Positions 36,901-46,500 of a DNA stretch of 64,000 bases are shown here, in pieces. Under the pieces are notes generated by a model. It was not told the origin of the DNA. It ran no database searches and saw nothing but the letters and a program-made list of their open reading frames with translations. The stretch is from Acanthamoeba lenticulata (lineage: Eukaryota; Discosea; Longamoebia; Acanthamoebidae). Location of the stretch: NCBI GenBank assembly GCA_002179805.1, contig NAVB01000754.1, forward strand, positions 57,930 through 121,929, in the 5' to 3' direction. The position numbers and the translations under genes are program-made. Within the stretch, counting starts at the first letter, position 1, and every line of letters starts with the position of its first letter.

Positions 36901-37732
36901 CCGGTGGCTGCTGCACTCGGCTGAGCAGGGATGCGTGCTGCCCTACCGGCCCTACCTCCTGCCGGCGGGCATCTCGCTGCTCGACGACACCCGCGTGTTC
37001 CAGTACTCGGCTCCCCCACGTCTTGTCGTGTTGTGCCGTGTCGGCTGTGCGTCAACATCACCGAGTCGATGATGGTAATGATGGTTCTTTCTTTGGGGAG
37101 CAGCACCGAGAGCTGGCCGATGGCCATCTTCGGAGGCGTCACCATCCGGATCGTGGGCTCGCGCCAGTTCATGGTCAGTACTCTCTCCTTGGAGGGCGGC
37201 TTGGTGCGCGTGCGTGCGTGCGTGACTCACGTGGCGATCGACTGGGGGGCTCCCTCGCGTGCAGAAATACTGGCGGCTGGTGCTGGAGGAGGCTGGCGCG
37301 GAGCGTGTGGTCACGGCCGATCCATCACCGGTGGGGGCCGAGGAGGACGGCAAGGCCCCGGGCGGCCAGAAGAAGAACAACATAAAGAAGGAGAAGGGGA
37401 AGGAAAAGGACAGCGCCGCCATGGCCAGGCAGGTTGACCAGCAACAGCGGCGCTTCTTCGCCTTCTACACGGTGGTGGAGAAGGAGAGCTATCTCTTGAC
37501 GGCCGCCGCGAGAGGCAAAGGCGTGGAAGAGCAGCAACGACTACAACAACATCAAGAAGAGGAAGAGGAAGAGGAAGAGGAGGAAGAAGAGCGACCGTGC
37601 ACGATCGAGTGGATCGTGCAGTCGCTCATCGCCCGCAGGTGCCTCGACGCCGACGCTCACCCGCTCTTTCGATTTCCATCGAAGGCCCCGCGCGAAGGGC
37701 CGGCGCCTTCCGCCGCCGCAACAGCAACATGA
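33913..37732 (+). CDS. Tandem-BRCT protein related to 53BP1/Crb2
   Basis: This is a probable DNA-damage-response scaffold. Eight exons (33913-34349, 34434-34791, 34875-36179, 36281-36476, 36585-36769, 36881-37002, 37104-37173, 37265-37732) sum exactly to 1046 residues. The C-terminal ~300 residues form a BRCT pair of the 53BP1 type: LAGLRFILTGLHED, VKQLIEDLGGTVV, LLLISDKHHRTLKYL, GIPTIHYRWLLHSAEQG and YRPYLLPAGISLL, then IFGGVTIRIVG, KYWRLVLEEAGAERVV and IEWIVQSLIARRCL. The order and the YLLPAG block match 53BP1 closely. The N-terminal 750 residues are disordered and acidic, with an Ala-Thr repeat, a run of Lys and a PKPKPKPAK stretch; SQ/TQ sites are scattered (SSQPYD). I see no Tudor domain. 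A Glu-rich insert (about 37550-37600) sits in the second BRCT. The ATG at 33913 is the most likely start but not certain. Confidence 0.8.
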
Positions 37733-38319
37733 TGAGGATGATCATGTGGCAACCTCCCCCCAATGGGCTCTTTTTGTGTTGGCACACGCCAAAGAAGCGC
37801 CATGTATCGGCGCCACCCGCGTCGATTCCGGCCTGAAAGAGAAAGCATTGGTGATCGCGATGCGATGGAGTCCGATAAACAGTCCGCCCCAACCAAATCG
37901 GGTAGGTTTTAATTCAACCTACGCCAGCACTTGCCCACCCGGTTAAGATAGAAACCGGTTTTTGATCCCACGCGGTCTCCCAAAATAGTCCTCCCAGGTA
38001 ACATCCCAGGTGTACCTTCCTTTTAAGGATCTGGGTCCAATGCACCACAAAAATGCCAAGCAGGGTCAATGAAATCGCGGTAGCATTCTTTACATGACGT
38101 AGAGGCAAGGTCCCCGGTGTTAATATGCAATCGTCACCTCGGCGTCAGAGCTACGACTGGTCTACGAGCTCCTGCCAACTGATCACCCAGGAGGAGAATG
38201 CATGCCAAATGAGAAGCAGCTGCACCCCGGGAGCCAGCAAGCAGGTCGCGTTGCCACTTGTTGGCAAACATCCTATCTGACCCTGTCTGACGCACAACAC
38301 CACAAACGAGAGCACCATC
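37733..38319. other. Intergenic region, nothing recognised
   Basis: This is the 3' flank of the BRCT gene and 5' flank of the Lys-rich gene. A small inverted repeat, GTAGGTT then AACCTAC, surrounds 37905-37925. Sequence composition at 37890-38110 is less GC-rich than in the neighbouring genes. No exon or RNA gene is supported. Confidence 0.4.
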
Positions 38320-39426
38320 ATGGTCCTCACCACATCAACCCCGCCGAGGAGCCTTGAAGCACAGCCGCTAACCAACCACGAGGACAAAGATGAAGTCACC
38401 AAAGCAAAGGCCAAGAAGCCGAAGGACCCCAAAGCCGAGACGAAGAAGCGGAAGAAGAAGAGGATGTCGGTTACGTCTGTCGTTGACCAGACCTCCGCAG
38501 GAGCCACCCAAGAGTCCGAGCTCGAAGCGCCCAAGTTGCGCAAGAAGAAGCTGGGCAAGAGGGTCAGCGGCTCCCAGCTCCACCTGATCAGAAAACACAA
38601 GGCGGTCGACGAGGGCTGCGTTGCCAATCCGCCCGACCTACACTGCGACGCCGCAGACGTCCTTGCAGCCCAGGCCCCCAACACCAGCGCCGAAGACTCG
38701 CTCGACGGGCCGGAGAAGCAGAGCAAAACGGACAAGCGCAAGTCTAAGAAGAAGGTCGCCTCAGAGCCAACCAGCGAGGCCGGACACAAGACGAGGCGAC
38801 TCCCCGCGCTGCAGGTGGTCGAGTGCCAGCCTCACGCCGGTAAGCTGCACAAGTCGCAATCCTTCGCCTTTGTCACCGACGCCGCAGCCGGCGAGGACGA
38901 GGACGAAAAGAAAGCACACAAGAAGGACAAGAAGGAGAAGCCCGCCAGCACTAATACGGAAGACGAAGAACGGAAGCGCGCCAAGAAAGAAAAGAAGAAC
39001 AAGAAGAAGCAAAAGTTGCAGCGAGCCCGACCGGAGAAGGACCAACCGGTCCTGGTGGTCGACGAGTCGATGGTCAATTCCTCACTGGAGTTGACGAAGC
39101 TCTCGCTTGGCCTGGCCACCATCACCCGATCAAGGAGCGCCTCAGCGCCCGATTCGCCGTCTTCCCCTCGAGCCATGCATGTATCCACTCCTTCGACCCG
39201 ATCGGCCGCTTCGTCGAACCTTCACGTTGTACACAACTCGGCCGGGCTCTCGCTGCCGACAGCGAGCAACCGCTGGAGCGGCCTTAAGGACTGGCTGACG
39301 ATCCGGCGAGTAGGCAAGCAGCGCTCCATCTCTGACCTAGACGACAGCTACAGCGAGGGTCCCGGGATGTACGGCTCCATGGCAGACGTGCGACGAGAGG
39401 CGCGTACTGCCGTGGGCCTCCCCTAG
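38320..39426 (+). CDS. Lys/Ser-rich protein of unknown function
   Basis: This is a single-exon gene of 368 residues starting MVLTTSTPPRSLEAQPLTNH. It has repeated Lys-rich clusters (ETKKRKKKRMS, LRKKKLGKR, KEKKNKKKQKLQ), which would work as nuclear-localisation signals. The C-terminal third is Ser-rich with short motifs (TRSRSASAPDSPSSP, KQRSISDLDDSYSEG) that look like kinase target or 14-3-3-type sites. No folded domain is recognised; most of the chain is probably disordered. Absence of introns is unusual here, where most genes have several. The initiating ATG is the first in the frame. Confidence 0.6.
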   Translation: MVLTTSTPPRSLEAQPLTNHEDKDEVTKAKAKKPKDPKAETKKRKKKRMSVTSVVDQTSAGATQESELEAPKLRKKKLGKRVSGSQLHLIRKHKAVDEGCVANPPDLHCDAADVLAAQAPNTSAEDSLDGPEKQSKTDKRKSKKKVASEPTSEAGHKTRRLPALQVVECQPHAGKLHKSQSFAFVTDAAAGEDEDEKKAHKKDKKEKPASTNTEDEERKRAKKEKKNKKKQKLQRARPEKDQPVLVVDESMVNSSLELTKLSLGLATITRSRSASAPDSPSSPRAMHVSTPSTRSAASSNLHVVHNSAGLSLPTASNRWSGLKDWLTIRRVGKQRSISDLDDSYSEGPGMYGSMADVRREARTAVGLP

Positions 39427-39545
39427 CCAAGATCGATGCCTGTCTCTTGTACATAGTTTCAATAATTCAACAATCTCGCCAAGTCGCGTCAGATGTCCTG
39501 TACACAAATTTTTTCTGGTGGCAAAGCCAGCCAAAGAACAACTGT

Positions 39546-39983
39546 TCATTCATCGCCACGCGTTTCCTTGTCCATTTGGTCTTCGATCCATGCTCGGACC
39601 TCTCGCTTGAGGAAGGCCCGCCGTTTGCATTGTACTGCGTCCCATGGGCAACCGTGGGCCCGAGCCCACTTGAGAACGGCGAGATGGCCTTGGCTGGCCG
39701 CGTTGGAGCAGGTCATCTTGTCCCACGGGCAGCCATTGGCGTGGGCCCATTGGAGCACCGCCAGGTGGCCGCGCAAGGCTGCGTATTGACAGGTGAACTT
39801 GTCCCACGGGCAGTCGTTGGCGCGGGCCCATTGGAGCACCGCCAGGTGGCCGCCCAAGGCAGCATTGGCGCAGGTCCACTCGTCCCACGGGCAGCCATTG
39901 GCGCGCAACCACGGGAGTACGTCCAAATTGCCAAGCCGCCATAGTGCAACGTTGGCACGACCTCCTCTGGCTGCGTTATCACA
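39546..39983 (-). pseudogene. In-frame continuation of the CPWD ankyrin repeats beyond the TAG
   Basis: Directly after the TAG the frame stays open for 145 codons. It holds one damaged unit (about 39930-39980), then intact repeats ANGCPWDEWTCANAALGGHL, ANDCPWDKFTCQYAALRGHL and ANGCPWDKMTCSNAASQGHL, and a basic C terminus ending at 39546. The intact coding pattern shows the stop arose late or is bypassed. I found no splice pair that would remove it in phase. Confidence 0.55.
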
Positions 39984-40943
39984 CTAGAAGGAGGGATTCC
40001 AAGGGCAGCCGTTGGCGTGCGCCCACTGGAGCACCGCCAAGTGGCCTCCTTTCACGGCCATCACAGGCGTTCCTGCGTCCCACGGGCAGCCGTTTTGGCG
40101 AGCCCACTGGAGCATGGCCAAATGGCCTCCCCCGGCAGCCTTGGCGCATGTCCATCTGTCCCACGGGCAGCCATTCGCGTGCGCCCACTGGAGCACAGCC
40201 AAGTGGCCTCTCTCGGCCGCCAAGGCGCATGTATGCTTACTCCATGGCCAACCGTGGTGGCGCGCCCACTGGAGCACGGCCAAGTGACCTCCTTTGGCTG
40301 CGTTATCACACAAGAAGGAGGGATCCCAAGGGCAGCCATTGGCACACGCCAGCTTGTCAAAGCATTCCTGGTTGGCTGCAGTCATGGCGGTGCTGCTGCC
40401 CTCTTTCTTGAGACAGCGCTTGAACTTGACAAGCTCATGCGTCCGCATGAGCTCCTCGATGGTTGGGTTGTTGCGGGTGGACACAGTCGTGAGGTCGAGG
40501 GGCTGGCGGAGCACCCACATGCGGACCAAGGCAAGGTACTCCCAGAAGTCGGGGGAGTCCTTGAAGGCCACCATCCACGAATCGGCGGCGTGAGGGTCGG
40601 GGAGGAAGAGGGACTTTGCACCGCGTACGCCAAGCCGGTCCTTGAGCATGGACGGGTCGGCGTCATCCCAGCCGTCGGGGGGGATGACGATGCCGTGGGT
40701 GGAGAGTTCGGGGTCGACAATGCGGCGCAGGGCCCGCTCATCAACAGAGGCTTCGAGATCGTCCTTGTGCTGCTTGAGGAGCTCGCCAAAGAAGGTGCCG
40801 GTCCGCTCCGTGACAATCTCAACCTTGGGACGGCGGAGCCTCTTGCGCTTCGGCTCATCCTTGTCGTCACTTGTCAACGTGACAAGGTGCCGCTCCCCTT
40901 CTGTGTCATCTCTCTTCTTCTCCTTCCCCTTCCTCTTCTTCAT
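39984..40943 (-). CDS. CPWD-type ankyrin-repeat protein, ended by an in-frame TAG
   Basis: This is an intronless 319-residue frame. The N terminus is basic (MKKRKGKEKKRDD, KRKRLRRPK), then about 150 residues of unrecognised sequence (PDFWEYLALVRMWVLRQPLDL). From about residue 205 come ankyrin-type repeats of the form GGHLAVLQWAHANGCPWDxxTCxxAA. Such CPWD repeats are frequent in Acanthamoeba and in large DNA viruses that infect it; they mediate protein binding, often with F-box partners. The frame stops at TAG (39984-39986), inside a repeat: the matching unit earlier has TTG at the same codon. The same reading frame continues through three further repeats to 39546, which suggests a recent nonsense mutation, stop read-through, or a real early end. 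Confidence 0.6.
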   Translation of the reverse strand: MKKRKGKEKKRDDTEGERHLVTLTSDDKDEPKRKRLRRPKVEIVTERTGTFFGELLKQHKDDLEASVDERALRRIVDPELSTHGIVIPPDGWDDADPSMLKDRLGVRGAKSLFLPDPHAADSWMVAFKDSPDFWEYLALVRMWVLRQPLDLTTVSTRNNPTIEELMRTHELVKFKRCLKKEGSSTAMTAANQECFDKLACANGCPWDPSFLCDNAAKGGHLAVLQWARHHGWPWSKHTCALAAERGHLAVLQWAHANGCPWDRWTCAKAAGGGHLAMLQWARQNGCPWDAGTPVMAVKGGHLAVLQWAHANGCPWNPSF

Positions 40944-41302
40944 GGCGGCCGTTGATGATGAAGAAGAAGAAGAAGAAGAGGAAGGGGGGGGGGCGTGGGG
41001 GGGCCTGAGGGGGGGCAGGAACCGGCACAGGGGCAGGGGCAGCTTCCTCTACAGACACTCGGCAGGCAGCGCGCCCTTCCCCTCAGGGCTGGGGAGCACA
41101 GGTGGCAGGTCATGCTGAGCTTCTTTTTTGCAGGTTCTTCTTCTCTTCCAGTCAAACTCTGCCTCTTTTCTTTCCTCAGTTCCTCGAGGCCCTTCATTTG
41201 TCCTTGTTGTGGTTCCATGCTTGCTGACGGCGAGAATTAATGAAGACCGACCATTTTCCACTTTTCAGCCAGTAAAAGAAAAAGAACTAAAATGTATTTC
41301 TC
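40944..41302. other. Intergenic region with a run of G tracts
   Basis: Promoter side of the CPWD ankyrin gene and 3' side of the Sel1 gene. G tracts of 10, 7 and 7 bases lie at 40984-40993, 40997-41003 and 41009-41015, 40-75 bp upstream of the ankyrin ATG. They could form a G-quadruplex on the plus strand. Nothing else is recognised. Confidence 0.5.
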
Positions 41303-43393
41303 CTACTTCGGCGTACACGGAAAGCTGCTGGCTCGATGACGTTGTGCCTGGGGCAAGCCTTGCTGGGCGGCCATCTGAAGCCAAAACTCAGCTTCCTCCA
41401 TGTTTGGCTGCGTCATTCCTTGACCCTCAGCGCACATGAGGCCCAGCTGGAACTGAGCAACGTCGAGGCCTTGCTGGGCCGCTTGACGGAACCAGTGGAC
41501 GGCCTCCTCGCCACTCTGCTCCACTCCCCATCCCTCCTTGCACATGAGGCCCAGGTGGAACTGAGCCTTGGCATGCCCTTGTTGAGCGGCCTCGCGAAAC
41601 CAACAGGCGGCCTCTTCGTCGCTCTGCCTCTCCACTCCGCGGCCTTGCTCGAGCATGAAGCCTAGATGGTACTGGGCGTCGGTGTCGCCTTGCTCGGCGG
41701 CCTTGCGGAACCAGTGTACAGCCTCGTTGTCGCTCTGCCACTCGGCCCCGAGATCCTCGGCGCACCGCAAGCCCAGAGCGAACTGGGCCCTGGAGTGTCC
41801 TTGCTGGGCGGCTTGACGGAACCAGTGGACGGCCTCTTCGTCACTCTGCTCCACTCCGAGGCCGTCCTTGTACATGACGCCCAAATGGTTATGGGCGTCT
41901 GCAAGGCCTTGCCGCGCAGCCTGGCGGAACCAGTGCACAGCCTCCTCGTCGCTCTGCCTCTTCACTCCTCGGCCTTCCTGGTACATGACGCCCAGCTTGA
42001 CCTGGGCATCGGCATCACCTTGTCGTGCAGCTTCCCAGAACAATCGGGCGGCCTCGTCATCGCTCTTTCTCTCCACTCCACGGCCCTCCTCGTACAAGCG
42101 GCCCAGGTTCCATAGAGCAGCGACCAACCATTGCTCGGAAGCGAGGCGATACCAGTGCGCGGCCTGCTCGTCGCTCTGGCATTCGACACCTTTGCCCTCC
42201 TCGTACATGACCCCCAGACGGTTCTGAGCTGAGACATAACCTCTCTCGGCGGCCCGACGAAACAAGCGCACAGCCTCCTCGTCGCTCTGGGCTTCCACCC
42301 CACGGCCATAGTGGTGCATGAGGCCCAGAAGGTACTCGGCCCTTGCATACCCTTGCTTCGCCGCCTTGAGATACCAGTGCACAGCCTCCTCGTCGCTCTG
42401 CCTCTCCACTCGGAGTCCGTCCTCGTACATCCGGCCCAGATCGCACTGAGCCTTGGCATGGCCTCGGATGGCGGCCTCGCGGATCCAGCTCACGGCGTGC
42501 TCATCGCTCGGGTGCTCCACCCCGCGGCCGGACCTGCACATGAGACCCAGCTTGTACTGGGCCCGGGCATCGCCTTGTCGAGCGGCTTTGAGGTACCAAC
42601 GGACGGCCTGCTCGTCGTCCCTCCTCACATCGAGGAGACCTCTCTTGTACACCTTGGCCAGAAACAGCTGCGCCTCGGCGAGACCCTGCTTGGCAGCCCG
42701 GCGATACCAGCGCACGGCCTCTGCGTTCTTGTTCTTGTTCTCCACTGCATGACCCTCGAAATAAAGTCGGCCTAGGTAGAGCTGGGCCTCGGGCAAGCCT
42801 TGCTGGGCGGCCTCGTGGAGCCAAAAGGCTGCCTCCTTGTCCCGCCAGCTCGACTTGGAGTACAACATGAAGCCGAGATGGAGTTGAGCCTTGGCGTGGC
42901 CTTGCTGAGCAGCCTCGCGATACCATCGAATGGCTTCCTCGTCGTCCTTGTCACCACCGGGGATGGTACCCCACCAGTGCAATGACCCCACCACGAACTG
43001 GGCAAAGGCGTGGCCTTCTGCAGCTGCCTGACAGAGAAAGTCTATGTCGGCTTTCAGCGCTTCGGGCTTGGCCAGGGCGAGGCTGGCCACACGGTCTTGT
43101 GCTTCGCTGTGACCCGCCAGGGCAGCAGAGACCAGCAGCACCGCGGCGCGCTTCTCATGCTGGTTGTGTCTGCGCTTGTTGGTGGTGAGGATGCGCAGTG
43201 CATGGTTGTAGCAGCCAACTGCCGCTTCGTGGTCGTGCACTGAAGAAGTAGTAGCAGCCGCAGTGAAGTCTGGTAGCTCGGGTGAGGGACGAGCCCTCTT
43301 CTGTTCTTGAATTGTAATGGAAGCAATCGACGGCACAGGCCGCTTGGTGCCACGGCGCTCGGCCAGAAGACAATATGCCGTCGCTGTACTCAT
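41303..43393 (-). CDS. Sel1-like repeat protein
   Basis: This is an intronless gene of 696 residues. After about 100 residues without repeats come some 15 consecutive Sel1-like repeats of 36-38 residues, consensus AQxxLGxMYxxGxGVERQSDEEAVHWFRxAAxQGxA. Sel1 repeats are TPR-like helix pairs that act as protein-binding scaffolds, for instance in ER-associated degradation and signalling. No signal peptide or membrane segment is present, so a cytosolic adaptor is more likely than an ER protein. The repeats are strikingly uniform (SDEEAVHWF recurs many times), suggesting recent internal duplication. The ATG at 43393 is the first in the frame and faces the PARP gene across a 167-bp divergent gap. 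Confidence 0.9.
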   Translation of the reverse strand: MSTATAYCLLAERRGTKRPVPSIASITIQEQKRARPSPELPDFTAAATTSSVHDHEAAVGCYNHALRILTTNKRRHNQHEKRAAVLLVSAALAGHSEAQDRVASLALAKPEALKADIDFLCQAAAEGHAFAQFVVGSLHWWGTIPGGDKDDEEAIRWYREAAQQGHAKAQLHLGFMLYSKSSWRDKEAAFWLHEAAQQGLPEAQLYLGRLYFEGHAVENKNKNAEAVRWYRRAAKQGLAEAQLFLAKVYKRGLLDVRRDDEQAVRWYLKAARQGDARAQYKLGLMCRSGRGVEHPSDEHAVSWIREAAIRGHAKAQCDLGRMYEDGLRVERQSDEEAVHWYLKAAKQGYARAEYLLGLMHHYGRGVEAQSDEEAVRLFRRAAERGYVSAQNRLGVMYEEGKGVECQSDEQAAHWYRLASEQWLVAALWNLGRLYEEGRGVERKSDDEAARLFWEAARQGDADAQVKLGVMYQEGRGVKRQSDEEAVHWFRQAARQGLADAHNHLGVMYKDGLGVEQSDEEAVHWFRQAAQQGHSRAQFALGLRCAEDLGAEWQSDNEAVHWFRKAAEQGDTDAQYHLGFMLEQGRGVERQSDEEAACWFREAAQQGHAKAQFHLGLMCKEGWGVEQSGEEAVHWFRQAAQQGLDVAQFQLGLMCAEGQGMTQPNMEEAEFWLQMAAQQGLPQAQRHRASSFPCTPK

Positions 43394-43560
43394 TGGTAAC
43401 GCCCTGGTGCCGTTGTGGTGTGTGCAACTTTTTGTTGGTTTTTATTTGGCTAGGATTTCATTTCCAGTAATTGCAAAGAAAAAATTCGAGTTATTGGAGT
43501 TTGCGCTTTAATTAAGCTACGGAGACCATTGACCACTGTTTTTACTGTCCAGGACGCAAA

Positions 43561-46500
43561 ATGGAGAAGCCAGCGGCACGCAAGGCAAAGCGCAAACACG
43601 CCCCAGGCGAGGAAGAGAAAGTGCCGCAAGAAGCAGCGGGCAAGAAAAAGACCACCAAGGAACCGAGAAACGTGGAAGAACCCGCGAAAGAAGGCAGAGG
43701 TTGCAGCACTGGGACTGCCGAGAGCACAAGTAAGCGTCGGCCGCAACGACGCTCACCACCGCTCTTCGAAGAGTTTCAAGCCCTTAATTCGGGGACTAAG
43801 GTACCCTTAATTAAGGGCTTGAGGCGGCAAATGCTTGGGCGTTTGTTTGCTCCTTCAGTCTATAACGCTTACTTTCTGCTGCAGAGGCTGAGCAAGCTGC
43901 GTGGCCGCCGCGCGGGCATCAAACCTCCGCGCCATGAGGTGCCCGACAGCACGCTCACGTTCGTCACCGACGTCAAACCCAAATACGGTGCGCAGCGTGT
44001 TTGCCAAGTCCCACTTGGGTGTGGGAAACTGACGGGGCAAGTGTGATGGCTTGATGATGGCAGGTGCCAACGACTACGTGGCGGTCAATCCCGAGCCTGA
44101 AGACGAGGCCGAGTTCTACCTGGCTCAGTTGCGCGAGGACGTGTTTGCCGACGTGCAGTCTGTGGTGCACGTCTTGTGGCTCGACACTGACGATGACAAG
44201 AAAGCGGTGTGGCACTTTGACGAGAACGACAGCATCCCCTGTGGCTCCATCATCTGCCTCGTCAACCTCACGGTGCAGTACTCTGCCTTATTTTTTATTC
44301 TTTTGCAAATACAAATAATAATTATTATTTTACTTTTGCTCATATTTTCTTTTTAAAACCATTTAAGGATGGGGAAGACGACACGATGTTGCTCTCCAAG
44401 GCCGAGAAGCAGAGGATCCTCACCCTCAAGGAGCTGGACTCGAGCGAAGGGGAAGAGGACGAGGCCCAGGACGTCGTCACTAAAAAGAATGACGGCGACA
44501 ATGATGATGCTGAGGACGGTGATGACGAGGGAGAAGGGAACAAAGCTGCGAACTCATCGGTCTCGAAAAAAGAGGACAACAAGTCGCAGATCGTAAAGGA
44601 GGAAGAGGCCCTCGAAAGGCGCCTCCAGCGGTTCGAGTCGTTCGAAGATCCCACCTTCGCACCACCGGGCAAGCGCGCCTCCTCGTCCTCCTCTTCGGGC
44701 AAGAAGAGGAAAGGCGCCGAACGGGGCGATGATGAAGATGGAGAAGACGAAGAGAAAGAGGAGGAGGAAGAAGATGGGGATGACACTTCAACAAAGAAGA
44801 AGAAGAAGAAGGAAAAGAAGACGACTGACAAGAAGCGACCCGCTAAGCGAGCCCGCACGTCCAAGCCCAAGGCGGCCGGTACTGGTGCAGGCCGGGCCCG
44901 GCGCGGCCGCAAACGCGTGGGCCAGCTGGACGAGTCCGTGGAGCAGGTCGAGGCCGACCCCACGTTCGACGTGGCCGACGGCAAGCTGCACACCGGTTGT
45001 TGCACGCTCTGCAGCAGCCGCGAGGTCTTCCGCGCCGTCCTCAGCAACGACCTCCCACTGCTGCGAGCGGTCCGTCCTCGTCTTTGTTCTCGACTTCGTC
45101 GTCGTCGTCATTGTCATTGTTCTTCTCGTGAGGCCAAGCACTGATTGCTGCGTTTCTGATGTCGTGGCCCTGCTCGTCCTGCAGGTGGTTGCCGACGCCG
45201 AGTTTGTGCATTCGCTGTTTGTGCCCCGTAGCATCGAGGTGAACCTGACGTGCGTCGAATACGCCGTCAAGGCCAACAACATCGATGCCCTCAAGATCCT
45301 GGTCGGCGCCATCAAGGCTCAAGGCAGGCAGTCCCGCGCGCGGCCCACGCAGACCACCCTCAAGACCATGGGCACCGGCAACTACAACCGCAGCACCTTT
45401 GTACGCCATGATCGAAGCCCTCCTCGTTTTTGTCGACACTGCTGTCGCTGACTGGCCACTCGGGCTCGATTGGTTCTGCAGAACCACAGCGTGCGGCAGA
45501 TCGGGGCCTCGCGGGGCGGCAAGGAGGGCAACAACGCCTTTGCCGCGGATGAGAGCCACTACGACTGTCGAAACTACGACCCCAGCACCGAGGATGACGA
45601 CGACGGCACGGGTCACTTGGTCCGGGTGGTGATGCAGAGTCCTGAGGTCACACGGGAGACCATCGACTGGCTCATGCTCAACTACCCCGACTTTGAGGAC
45701 CTCATCGCCGAGCGCATCGTCGACGCTGTCGTCGTACGTTTACACACAAACACAAACACAACCTGGCCTGCCACTTTTCGCGGTCGGGCGCTGACGCTCG
45801 GTCGGCTGGGCTGGGGCACAGGCGGGCAACCGGAAGCTGGCCGGGTTCTTTGTCGAGTGGTTCGACAGGAAGGGCGGGTGGGGCTTCAACTTCCTCCACA
45901 AGCAGGCTCTCCTCCTCGACGGCAAGCCCTTTGACGACTTCAAGTGCGCCTCTTTCTCTGTCTTGTTCTCAATCATTGTCGTCGTCGTCGTTGTTGTTGT
46001 GAATTCACCTGACGACGGCCAACAGAATCCAGTCCGTGTCAAAGAAACCCACCGGGAACGACCGCATGACGCCGTTTCACTGCGCCGCCATCAACCCCAA
46101 CCCCAAGTACCTGAAGGAGCTGCTGGCGGCCAAGCCCGAGGACCGCCTGCTCGACACCGCCCGGAGGCAGCCCATCCATTACGCCGCGGCCTGCGCCGAA
46201 GGCACCGGCCCGCTGCGGCTTCTGCTCGAGCGCGGCGCGAATCACCGCGAGGTCGACCGCGAGGGCCTCACGCCGCTCATGGTCGCCGCCAAGTGGGGCC
46301 GGCTCGAGTGCATCGACCTCCTCCTCAACTGGGACGTCCACCAGGGCGAGCTTGCCCAGGCCCGGGCCGAGACCGTGAGCCACCTCAGCGACAACGACGA
46401 GGACGGGGACAAGGGCAAGAACAAAGGGAAGGAGAAGAGCAAAGATAAGGACGACGACCACGACAGCGACGCCGATGAGGACAAGGACGAGGATGAAGAG

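Noticed and set aside
39546..43393. Recent giant-virus insertion
   Set aside because: CPWD ankyrin and Sel1 repeats also belong to normal amoebal families, and no viral core gene or insertion boundary is visible; kept only as a question in the findings.
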